NCBI GenBank assembly: GCA_963693085.1
Contig: OY856409.1
Coordinates: 295,530,058-295,594,057, forward strand
Direction of reading: 5' to 3'
DNA length: 64,000 bases
Origin: Alisma plantago-aquatica
Lineage: Eukaryota > Streptophyta > Magnoliopsida > Alismatales > Alismataceae
Translations under genes and position numbers: made by a program
Notes under the pieces: generated by a model
Seen by the model: only the letters and a program-made list of their open reading frames with translations
What the model was told of the DNA's origin: nothing
The model's database searches: none
Part shown: positions 1 to 9,242 of the stretch, piece after piece
Layout: each line of letters starts with the position of its first letter
Numbering within the stretch: the first letter of the stretch is position 1

Positions 1-229
1 AGTATATAGATATATTCTTGGTAAAGTGTAGTAAATAGGTTACATATGCTTTTTAGGAATTCTGTGATTGTTGAACTACTTCTCAGATTACTTTCTTGCT
101 TGGAATTGTTATTAGCTTGTTGAATCTACAAATCAGGTATGTGGTTAATTATGAATAACCACTTTAGTTTCCTGAAGGATTCCCAGATGGTTAGTCGTAT
201 TGAATGCAGCTAAACAGTTTGGATGTTCA
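1..229 (-). repeat. Left part of an interrupted minus-strand LTR-like sequence
   Basis: AT-rich non-coding sequence directly left of the copia element. When that element and one copy of its 5-bp duplication are removed, this piece joins the sequence that resumes at 8428. The joined sequence has an LTR-like boundary at 9161, read on the minus strand. No gene or tandem repeat is seen here. The LTR label is an inference from that boundary, since the other end lies outside the window. Confidence 0.35.
225..229. repeat. Left target-site duplication GTTCA
   Basis: The five bases before the 5' LTR match 8423-8427 exactly. Five bases is the normal duplication made by copia integrases. Confidence 0.9.
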
Positions 230-935
230 TGTTGGTATATATATGCCCATCGAGCCATCCCAAGTGATTGCATGGAGTCAGATATTAATTAATCAATTAA
301 TGTGATTATTTGGTTAATTAATGAATTCCAGAATATTCTAATTAATCCACGGGCGTTTTCATAAACGCAACATTTCTGTTTACTGATGGGTTTAGGAAAC
401 CCTACTTCCCTTCATATCCCATTTAAAGGAGGATTGACAGCCGATATCTATATAAGATAGATAGAGGCTTTTCAGTTTACGCTCAAGCACGTAAACCCTA
501 GTCATCACCATCCTTAGGAGTGGAAGGAGAGAAACGTGCCGCTAGCACGCCGTCGCACAAACACGACTCCTTCCCGCCAGCTTAGGAAGCGCGACGTGGA
601 GTTCCACTCCATCCGCGTGGACGAAGTAGAGACGTAGACGTTGAGACGTCTGCGTTCAGTGGATACGAAGACCATCCATGCACGTTACAAGCGGCGCACA
701 TCATCGCACAGGAGCGCCACTAGATCTTCCTGTGACAGCGAAGGGAAGAGAAGTTCTGTCCGTGTAGGTCAGCAGCGTTGCACCATCGTGCAGCGGGACA
801 TCGCTGGACTTGCTCCGCGATAAGGTATATCCTGCAAATACTCCTTCCAAATATGTTGTTGTTGACGAGATCCTGTTCCGGGTTGCGTGGATTTTATTGC
901 TTCCGCCGCACATGTTTTCTCCACAAAACCCAACA
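230..935 (+). repeat. 5' LTR of the copia element
   Basis: A 706-base terminal repeat starting TGTTGG and ending CAACA, matched by 7715-8422. It carries a TATA-like box and a GC-richer second half, which fits a U3 then R-U5 arrangement. Short open frames in the second half are repeated in both LTRs and look non-coding. Confidence 0.95.
448..456 (+). promoter_or_regulatory. TATA-like box in the 5' LTR
   Basis: CTATATAAG lies about 220 bases inside the LTR and is kept in the 3' LTR at 7935-7943. It is the best candidate promoter for the element's RNA. The start site itself cannot be placed. Confidence 0.55.
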
Positions 936-936
936 G

Positions 937-950
937 TGGTATCAAAGCAG
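937..950 (+). other. Primer binding site, initiator Met tRNA
   Basis: TGGTATCAAAGCAG begins one base after the LTR end. It matches the plant initiator-Met primer site TGGTATCAGAGC except for one G-to-A change in the first twelve bases. Confidence 0.85.
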
Positions 951-1166
951 CGTCGATCTACGGCGTATTTGGATTCATTTCGATATGATCGAATTGCTGT
1001 ATACTGTTTTTATGTTGCATATGATGGGAATTAAACCTGCTAATGTGCAAATCTAAACCTAATTCCACATACGCTGCAGGCTTATGTTTTTGACGTTTTG
1101 GACGGGGTCGACTATGGAAAATATTGATTTTCCTAAGTGCACGGAAGTAAAATTTCGTAGACCTTT

Positions 1167-1238
1167 CAGGGGCTCTGCCCCTGAGACCCAGCGAGGGGCG
1201 GCCTCCCCTCGATCCCCGCACAGGGGCGCTGCCCCTGT
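1167..1238 (+). other. Three consecutive GC-rich hairpins
   Basis: CAGGGGCTCTGCCCCTG at 1167-1183 and ACAGGGGCGCTGCCCCTGT at 1220-1238 are near-identical stem-loops with 3-base loops. Between them, GAGGGG and CCCCTC arms at 1193-1210 can form a third stem. The surrounding leader is AT-rich, so the block stands out. Confidence 0.8.
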
Positions 1239-1644
1239 GTACCCTGCATAGTATGCGTGGGAGTAAAAAAATTATTTAATGGGGAATGTCCCACATTAAA
1301 AGTACTGCAATTTTAATATGTATATACGTATATGTACATATACCTATGATAGCATACACGTCGCCTTTAAAATCTGTTTTATGTGGTGAATGCATCCACA
1401 GTTATGGCCTAGTATCCCCTTTTGTGAATGTTGTGAATGAATGTGGATGTCGATCTTGTGGATATGTTTGTTTGTGAATTCTATGGATGTATAATGGTTA
1501 CATATGGATCCTTTGTATAAAGTATTCGACTTGCATGCTGAGCCTCATCTCTTATTTCAAAGTGTAATTAATTCTTTCCTTTTATATTTTTACTCATATG
1601 ATGTAATAGAGATAGGATTAGTTTTAGTTTTGTAAACTTGATGC

Positions 1645-1819
1645 AAGAAGCAAATTGAAGATCCAACTCCAAGGAGTGTCCATGGAGAAGCACCATGAAG
1701 ATCTAATTCCAAGAAGCAACCTGAAGATCCAACTCCAAGGAGCGTCCATGGAGAAGCAACAAGAAGATACAATTCCAAGAAGCAACTTGAAGTTACAACC
1801 TCACGAAGCATCCATGAAG
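1645..1819 (+). repeat. 66-bp tandem repeat, about 2.6 copies
   Basis: Units start at 1645, 1711 and 1777, each with AAGAAGCAA. The first two are nearly identical and the third is partial and diverged. The period is a multiple of three, so one frame stays open from 1655 to 1867 and repeats a 22-residue motif. That frame has no recognisable domain. Confidence 0.85.
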
Positions 1820-2597
1820 TTGTTCATTGTAATGTTGATCATTACATGCTTACAGGTTGATTCATAGGTGTTGCATGAGATGCATAAGACCATAGGTGTA
1901 CCGTAATCCTTTGTTGCTCCAAAGGATTACAATCGTATGGCCATAACCGATGTATTTGTGTTTATGATTGCATGTCTATCGTTTGTGGTTGTGGATATAG
2001 TAGTATATGATACGTACTATAAGTATGTGGTGTTTGGATATGTATATGTATTAATAAAACCCATCAATTAATAATATTAAGTTTTAGTTGCCTTCCATAA
2101 AGCAACACACATGAAAAGCTTGATTGACTATGTGTGGGCACGCCTCCGCGTGGTACACTGTCTATCTCATGGAAGTGTGATGGTGGATGTGTGGGTCTGC
2201 CTCCGCAGGGTGCACACTCATCGTGTTGGCTTATGGGTTGGACTTAACTAGGGAACCTTGATAGGATCAAGTACCTAGAGGCACACAAATGCATCATGGA
2301 AATGAGTTGTGCATGATCATCTATCCAAGAGTTGCATATGATGCAATTGGCAAAAGTTGCCTACCTTAGTATTTGGTCTTTGACGCCGGCATTGGCTGGG
2401 CATTGATCCAATTATTTTAGGTCTTGGCTCACTAGAAGGTTGTGCGTTGCAATCTTCCGAGTTGATAGTGAGGGCTATCAATTTGAATAAAATAGTGGGA
2501 GCATAATTATTTAAAGGCCTAATTAATCTCATTTATCAAATCTTTACAAGTCAAAATGTTTTGGACTAAATGCAAAATTTTCTTTTGTAGCAATCAA

Positions 2598-5500
2598 ATG
2601 GCAAACAACACTCACACTTTCTCATTGGGATCGGTCCTTGAGAAGGATAAACTCACCAGAGCCAACTTTCAAAATTGGTTTAGGACACTAAGAATTGTTC
2701 TCACACATGAGCGTAAGCTCTATGTCCTTGAAACACCAGAGCCATCGGAGCCCACCGTAAATGCGCCCAAGGCTGAAAAGGATGCTTATAAGAAGCACCT
2801 TGATGATGCTGTGGATGTCAAGTGCCTGATGTTGTGCTCAATGAACTATGAGTTGCAAGAGCAGCATGAGAACATGAATGTCATGGAGATGGTAACACAT
2901 CTCAAGAACACGTATCAACATCAAGCAAGATAGGAGAGATATGATGTCTCAAAGGCTTTGTTCAAAAGCAAGATGGAAGAGGGAGACTCAGTTGGCACCC
3001 ATATACTCACCTTGATTGGGTACGTGGAAAGCCTATCCAAGATGGGATTTCCCCTAGGTCAAGAGTTGGCCACTGATGTGATTCTACAATCGTTGCCTAA
3101 ATCATATAATCATTTTGTCATGAACTACAACATGAACAATTTTGACAAGCCGTTGTCAGAATTGTTGGGCATGTTGAGGACAGCTGAAGCACAGATGAAG
3201 AAAGACAAGCCCAAGTCTGTGATGGTGATCAACAAGGCAAAGGGAAAGTCAAAAGGCAAAGGCAAGGCTAAGAAAGGTTCTAAATCTAGGCAGAAGCCAA
3301 AGTCATCCACGCTCAATGCTAAAGGTGGGATCTCCAAAGAAGGCAGTTGTCACCATTGTCACCAGCCTGGACATTGGAAAAGAAACTGTCCCTTCTACCT
3401 GGAGGAACTGAGGAAGAAGAAGCAGGGGATAGAGATCTCCACTTCAGGTATATACATTATTGAGATAAACTTAAATACTTCTTCATCATGGGTACCGGAT
3501 ACCGGATGTGGATCTCACATATGTTCTAATATGAAGGATCTGATAAGAAGTAAGCCTTTACGAAAGGGCCAAGTCGAGCTGCGGGTTGCTAATGGAGCAA
3601 GGGTTGCTGCCACCGCAGTTAGAGTTTTTAGTTTATCTTTGCCTATGGGCCTTGTAATAGAATTAGAGAATTGCTATTATGTACCTACCATTAATAGAAA
3701 TATTATTTCTATATCTTGTATGGACAAGAGTGGATTTGAAATTCAAATTAAGAATGGAAGTATTTCTATATCTAAATATGAGATATTTTATGGCAATGCC
3801 CCTATGTCTTATGGTATCTATTTGTTAGAACTTGAGACTAGCATATATAACATAAATACTAAAAGGTTAAAACTTGACAACTCAAACAAAACATTCTTAT
3901 GTCATTGCCGTCTTGGGCACATAAATGAGAAACACATATCTAGACTCCATAAGGATGGTTATCTAGACTCTTTTGATTTTGAATCAGTGGAGACATGTGA
4001 GGCATGTTTATTAGGGAAGATGACCAAAACTCCTTTCACTGGACACAATGAGAGAGCCAGTAATCTGCTAGGGCTCATACATACTAATGTATGTGGACCT
4101 TTTAGATCAAATGCTAGAGGAGGCTATCAATACTTCATTACCTTCACTGATGATCTCAGTAGGTATGGCTATGTATATCTTATGAAACACAAGTCTATAA
4201 CTCTTGAAATGTTCAAGACTTTCTTGAATGAAGTAGAGAAGCAACTTGGTAAGAGTATTAAAGCACTCTGTTCAGATCGAGGTGGTGAATACTTAAGCCA
4301 AGAGTTTGAGGACTTTCTGAGAGACTGTGGTATTGTATCACAATGGACTCCACCTGGTACACCACAACATAATGGTGTGTCAGAAAGAAGGAATCGTACA
4401 TTATTAGACATGGTACGATCAATGATGATTTCAACCGAACTTCCAATATCGTTCTGGGGATATTCTTTTGAAACTGCAGCGTTTACACTTAACCGTGTAC
4501 CTTCCAAATCAGTTCAAAAGACACCATATGAGATATGGAATGGGAATCATCCCAATTTGTCTATGTTAAAGATTTGGGGATGTGAAGCTTATGTTAGGAA
4601 ACAATTTCCTGAAAAGCTTGGACCCAAATCGGAAAAATGCTATTTTGTTGGATACCCCAAGGAAACTCGGGGATACTACTTCTACACACCAACTGACAAC
4701 AAAGTGTTTGTTGCTAGGACTACTGTATTTCTAGAAAAGGAATTTATTTCCAAAGGAATTTGTGGGAGCAATGTAGAGCTCGAAGAAGTTCAAGACCAAC
4801 AAGAAAGCAGAGAACCTGATGAGGTACATAAGGAACATGAAGATTCACAAGTTGTTGTGGAATTTCAAGTTCTAAATGTAACACATGAACCTCGTAGGTC
4901 TAGTAGGACACGACTTGAGCATGAGAGATTTGGATTTCTCTTGACTCAAGACAGTGACGAATTGGGCATAGCAGATGAGCCAACTTCCTATCTAGAAGCT
5001 ACTAAGGGACCAAAATATGAGAAATGGCTCGAAGCCATGAGATCTAAGATGGAATCCATGTACACCAACAAGGTATGGACCTTGGTGGATCCACCCGAAG
5101 GGGTAAGACCCATAATGTGCAAGTGGGTCTTTAAGAATAAGACTGACATGGATGAAAATGTTCAAATCTACAAAGGTAGATTGGTTGCGAAAGGATTCCG
5201 TCAAATTCAAGGTGTTGATTATGACGAGACCTTCTCACCAGTTGCCATGGTTAAATCCATCAAGATCATGCTTTCTATTGCAGCTTATCATGACTATGAG
5301 ATTTTTCATATGGATGTTAAAACAACATTCCTTAATGGGAATTTACTCGAGGATGTGTACATGACACAACCTGAGGGTTTTATCGATCCAAAGGAAGCCA
5401 ATAAAGTCTGTAAGCTACAAAGGTCAATCTATGGATTAAAGCAAGCATCTCAGAGCTGGAATCTATGTTTTGATGAAGTAGTCAAAAAGTTTGGCTTTAG

Positions 5501-6557
5501 TCAAAATGAAGATGAACCTTGTGTTTACAAAAGGGTTAGTGGGAGCACAGTCGTATTTCTCATATTGTATGTGGATGACATACTATTGATGGGAAATGAC
5601 ATCTGTACTCTTCAAACAGTAAAAGGTTGGCTAGGGAAGACCTACTCTATGAAGGATTTAGGTGAAGCATCCTATATACTAGGGATCAAGATCTATACAG
5701 ATAGATCTAGAAGGCTTCTAGGCCTAAGCCAGAGCACATACATTGACAAGGTGCTAAAGAGGTTTAGCATGGAGGGTTCTAAGAGAGGTAACTTGCCCAT
5801 GTCCCATGGGGTTACAATCTCTAAAGCCCAGTGTCCTAGTTCATGTGATGAACGGGCACGTATGAGTAAGATTCCATATGCATCAGCAATTGGATCTATC
5901 ATGTACACAATGTTATGTACTCGTCCTGATGTGTCGTATGCTTTGAGCATGACGAGCCGATATCAGTCAGATCCAGGTGAATGTCTCTGGACAAATGTAA
6001 AGAACATCCTAAAGTACTTGAGAAGGACTAAGGATCAATTCTTGGTATACGGCGGTGAGTAAGAGCTCATGGTAAAGGGTTACACCAATGCTAGCTTCCA
6101 AACTGACAAAGATGACTATAGATCACAATCTGGATTTGTGTTTTGCCTGAACAATAGAGCTGTGAGCTGGAAGAGTTCCAAACAAGAGATGGTTGCATAT
6201 TCTACAACATAGGCCAAATATATTGCCGCATCTAATGCTGTAAAGGAAGATGTGTGGATCAAGAAGTTCATTTCTGAACTTGGAGTGGTTCCAAGCGTTG
6301 GTGATGCAATTGAGTTGTTTTGCGACAATAATGGAGCAATTATACAGGCTAAAGAACCAAGATCGCACCAACGTTCCAAACATATTCTACGGCGGTTCCA
6401 TCTCATACGAGAGATCGTACAATGAGGAGATGTGAATATTTGCAGAGTACCTACAGAAAGCAATGTGGCTGACCCGCTCACAAAAGCACTTTCACAGCAG
6501 AAACATGACGAACATGTTCGATCACTTGGATTGAGATTCATGAGTGATTGGGTATAA
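2598..6557 (+). pseudogene. copia gag-pol polyprotein, four premature stops
   Basis: One frame covers gag to RNase H. I chose the ATG at 2598 because the gag-like sequence (MANNTHTFSLGSVLEKDKL) starts there; an in-frame ATG at 2556 adds 14 unlikely residues. Visible domains: UBN2-type gag; CCHC knuckle at 3348-3389; protease with DTGCG at 3498; integrase HHCC at about 3900-4015 and catalytic core to about 4400; reverse transcriptase with YVDD at 5568-5579; RNase H to 6557. Stops interrupt at 2931 (TAG, probably once CAG), 6060 (TAA), 6210 (TAG) and 6423 (TGA). No frameshift is seen. The first Asp of the integrase DDE triad reads Asn at 4086-4088 (AAT), while the second Asp (4275) and the Glu (4383) remain. 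The product is therefore dead both by truncation and in integrase chemistry. Confidence 0.93.
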
Positions 6558-6572
6558 GTGCAAGAGGTAATT
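6556..6572 (+). other. First PPT-like tract, just after pol
   Basis: AAGTGCAAGAGGTAATT overlaps the pol stop and is followed at once by TGTTGGTATG, the usual copia LTR start. A near copy of this arrangement recurs at 7698-7714 before the actual 3' LTR. Confidence 0.6.
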
Positions 6573-7697
6573 TGTTGGTATGTATGCCCATAGAGACTAT
6601 CATTCGATGACTATAATGGGATATACTATGTAAATGATTTGTAATACTACATTGATTATATAAATAAAGGCAAGTTTCCAATCTATATGTTTGTGTTTTA
6701 TATTGTGAGATGACCATAAAACTTATAGATGTCTATAGAATAATATACTCAATGACACATGTCTTCGGGTTGATGACTTGAATAGTGAGATCATATGTAT
6801 GCTAAGAGTATGTATTCTTGTTTTATCCCTAATCGATTATTATTGTGGAAATATCCATATACATCAATAACACATAAGATTAGAATGTATGTTGGTTGAT
6901 GGAAGAATCTCATTATCCATGATATGAAGATATCAAACCAAATACATAGATACTTGTTAGAGAACAGTGTATCAGATAGACCCACCTTGAGAGTGACACG
7001 TGGATACCATGATTGGTAGTTAGAGTCACATCTCATAATGATGGTGGTGATTGTGGTTCTTGGACCTGAAGTCACTACACTTATCACATGTTATTCAGTG
7101 TACTTTGACATCATCCACCGTGATCCTGAATAAGGATTGCCATAAAGATGGTGCTTGGGTGCACTGTGACACATGGGGATGACTGTGAGTGATGTAGATG
7201 GAATTTGTCCTTCCTACGGGAGTTTGATATTCTGGCCACTTGATAAGCGAGACTGAGAAATGCATGGCCATGCTAATGTGAGTCAATATGTGATATTGAG
7301 CTTACATATATCTCAGACAGTCTGCTCTAGTTCAAGGAACATGGATTGAATGTTGAAAAGGATAACAATTCCATGACTCGAGTTCAATCCGGATATCAGT
7401 GACAAAAGAACTATACAATCACTGTAACACCAGTCATGAATGATAGGTTAAGTTGTTCTCCAACTTCTCCAATTACTTGGGTGGCAATGAAGTCTTGATA
7501 GATACCAATCATTGCTTGTGAAATCATAATATGATTATGAATATCACTGCCAACGTAATTTGGAGCCTACCGGTCACACACATAGGATGTGTTGGAATAG
7601 GAGTATAATTGTGGATTTAATTGGAATTGCTCCGAATCACATTGATTACTAAAATGTTTATGTAATGGATAAGAATAATATTGGAGTGACTGGCTCT
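6573..7697 (+). repeat. LTR-like U3 segment between pol and the 3' LTR
   Basis: This 1.1 kb non-coding segment starts TGTTGGTATGTATGCCC and is clearly related along most of its length to 17665-18700, where it forms the beginning of another copia-type LTR. It is absent from the 5' LTR of this element. It thus looks like a second U3 lying upstream of the one in use. No coding capacity is seen. Confidence 0.75.
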
Positions 7698-7714
7698 AAG
7701 TGCAAGTTGGAGTC
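7698..7714 (+). other. Polypurine tract before the 3' LTR
   Basis: AAGTGCAAGTTGGAGTC ends directly at the first base of the 3' LTR. It matches the first PPT-like tract at 6556 in its AAGTGCAAG core. Confidence 0.7.
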
Positions 7715-8422
7715 TGTTAGTATATATATATGCCCATAGAGCCATCCCAAGCGATTGCATGGAGTCGGATATTAATTAATCAATTAATGCGATTATTTGG
7801 TTAATTAATGAATTCCAGAATATTCTAATTAATCTACGAGCATTTTAATTAACGCAACGTTTCTATTTACCGATGGGTTTAGGAAACCCTACTTCCCTTC
7901 ATATCCTATTTAAAGGAGGATTGACGACCGATATCTATATAAGATGGATAGAGGCTTTTCAGTTTATGCTCAAGCACGTAAACCCTATCCATCACCGTCC
8001 TTAGGAGAGGAAGGAGAGCAATGCACCACTAGCACGCCACCGCACAAACACGACTCCTTCCCGCCAGCTTAGGAAGTGCGACATGGAGTTCCAGTCCATC
8101 CGCATGGACAAAGTAGAGACGTAGATGTTGAGACGCCTGCGTTCGGTGGACACGACGACCATCCGTACACGTTACGAGCGGTGCACATCATCACACAGGA
8201 GCGCTGCCGGGTCTTCCTGCGATAGCGAACGGAAGAGAAGTTCCGCCCGTGTAGATCAGCAGCGTTGCACCGTCGTGCAGCGGGACATCGCTAGACTTGC
8301 TCCGCGATAAGGTATATTCTACAAACACTCCTTCCAAATACGTTGTTGTCGATGAGATCCTGTTCCGGGTTGCGTGGATTTTATTGCTTCCGCCGCGCAT
8401 GTTTTCTCCACAAAACCCAACA
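7715..8422 (+). repeat. 3' LTR of the copia element
   Basis: A 708-base copy of 230-935, starting TGTTAG and ending CAACA. Differences from the 5' LTR are mostly C/T and G/A transitions, plus a TA length change near the start. The TATA-like box is kept at 7935-7943. Confidence 0.95.
7935..7943 (+). promoter_or_regulatory. TATA-like box in the 3' LTR
   Basis: CTATATAAG, the counterpart of the box at 448-456. In a 3' LTR it could drive read-out transcription into the flank, but nothing shows that it does. Confidence 0.45.
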
Positions 8423-8427
8423 GTTCA
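8423..8427. repeat. Right target-site duplication GTTCA
   Basis: Exact match to 225-229, directly after the CA end of the 3' LTR. Confidence 0.9.
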
Positions 8428-9161
8428 TATTGCAATTATAAAGTCACTATGATTATCACGATTAATATAAATGTGTATTACCGCACCTACATGCCACCCT
8501 GATGGATGATGCAATGAGTTCAGGCCCGGATGGGTAGACCAATGGGCACCATGAGTGGTGACCCACATACACCAAGCTCGGAATTGAGAAGGTGATCTAT
8601 GTTGCATGACTAATGGGCACCATAAGTGGTGACCCACATGCACCAAGCTCAGGAATGAGAAGGTGGCCTTAAGTCAATGGCAAAAGAGAACCCCTAAAGG
8701 GGATAATTCCAGGGTTAGGGTAAAAGCAATGGGGAATGTCACATGGAAAATATAAATTGTCTTGCTAAATATCTTGGTTGTGATATTTAAATTGTTATCC
8801 ATATTTGTGAGATTTTGGTTGCCTCCACATACCGACATATTTCGATATGCTGACCGACGTTTTATTTGTCGACATTTTAGGTGTAACCCTGAAAAGCACA
8901 AACAATAAAGCGACACTTCGTGAAACTGAGAAATAAGGTGCAAGGAGGATTAGATAGAGAAATTCAAGCTGTGGATAGATAGTTTTCCAAAGTTTTATAA
9001 AGGTAAGTAAAGTTTTAATTTTCTACTAGATTTTAGTTTAGTTAGTAGAATTTCATAATTATTATTGATTATTGTCGAACCTTTGATCCTATTAAATAAA
9101 TAACGGCTCTGACCTTCGGGTCTCCCTTAATTGGGGGTTACCGGGAGGCGGGGTCGTTATA
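8428..9161 (-). repeat. Right part of the interrupted minus-strand LTR-like sequence
   Basis: Read on the minus strand, this begins TATAACGACCCCGCC at 9161, close to the TGTAACGACC start common in plant gypsy LTRs. It continues leftward across the copia insertion to 1-229. It contains the tandem repeat at 8541-8668. No coding capacity is seen. It cuts into the leader of the next element, whose internal sequence stops at 9162, so it is probably the younger of the two. Confidence 0.45.
8541..8668. repeat. Tandem repeat, two units, about 68-bp period
   Basis: The units at about 8541-8600 and 8609-8668 share TGGGCACCAT and GTGGTGACCCACAT followed by ACCAAGCTC. They differ at a handful of positions. 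The function is unknown. Confidence 0.75.
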
Positions 9162-9225
9162 AAAGCTATGTAAGGTAAGGTTTTTAACTAGGGAGAAAAA
9201 ATTGAAATAGTCAGATTCTGACTAT
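9162..9225 (-). other. Remnant of the internal region after a minus-strand primer site
   Basis: Read on the minus strand, this follows the primer site at 9226-9242. It closely matches the bases after the plus-strand primer site at 24844, including GTCAG, TCTGACTATTTCAATTTT and TCTCCCT. It is cut short at 9161 by the neighbouring LTR-like sequence. Confidence 0.7.
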
Positions 9226-9242
9226 CATGGGCTCTGATACCA
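9226..9242 (-). other. Primer binding site, initiator Met tRNA, minus strand
   Basis: The reverse complement reads TGGTATCAGAGCCCATG and lies directly after the LTR end on the minus strand. The first 12 bases are a perfect Met primer site, better kept than its relative at 24844. Confidence 0.85.

Larger units (their letters stand above)
951..2597 (+). other. Long untranslated leader of the copia element
   Basis: About 1.65 kb separates the primer site from the gag start. The leader holds a cluster of GC-rich hairpins (1167-1238) and a 66-bp minisatellite (1645-1819). Nothing in it resembles a known retrotransposon domain. Packaging and dimerisation signals of LTR elements usually lie in this part, but none is proven here. 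Confidence 0.6.
225..8427 (+). mobile_element. Complete Ty1/copia LTR retrotransposon
   Basis: The element runs from one GTTCA duplication to the other. Order: 5' LTR (230-935), Met-tRNA primer site (937-950), long leader, gag-pol (2598-6557), unusual 1.16 kb 3' segment, 3' LTR (7715-8422). Gag-pol order is gag, protease, integrase, reverse transcriptase, RNase H, which is diagnostic of Ty1/copia rather than gypsy. The LTRs differ at roughly 30 positions over the first 340 bases by hand alignment, mostly transitions, so the insertion is old. The lineage within copia was not fixed; the gag and pol resemble the TNT1-like plant group. Confidence 0.95.

Noticed and set aside
641..1034. Short overlapping frames in the copia 5' LTR and leader, echoed at 8125-8400
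   Set aside because: They recur because the LTR is repeated. Frames on both strands have arginine-rich, random-looking content and no domain.
9226..9242. Possible tRNA gene signal (Met tRNA complement)
   Set aside because: Only the 3' terminal 17 bases of the tRNA are matched, next to an LTR end. This is a primer site, as at 937, 24844, 43302 and 54813.
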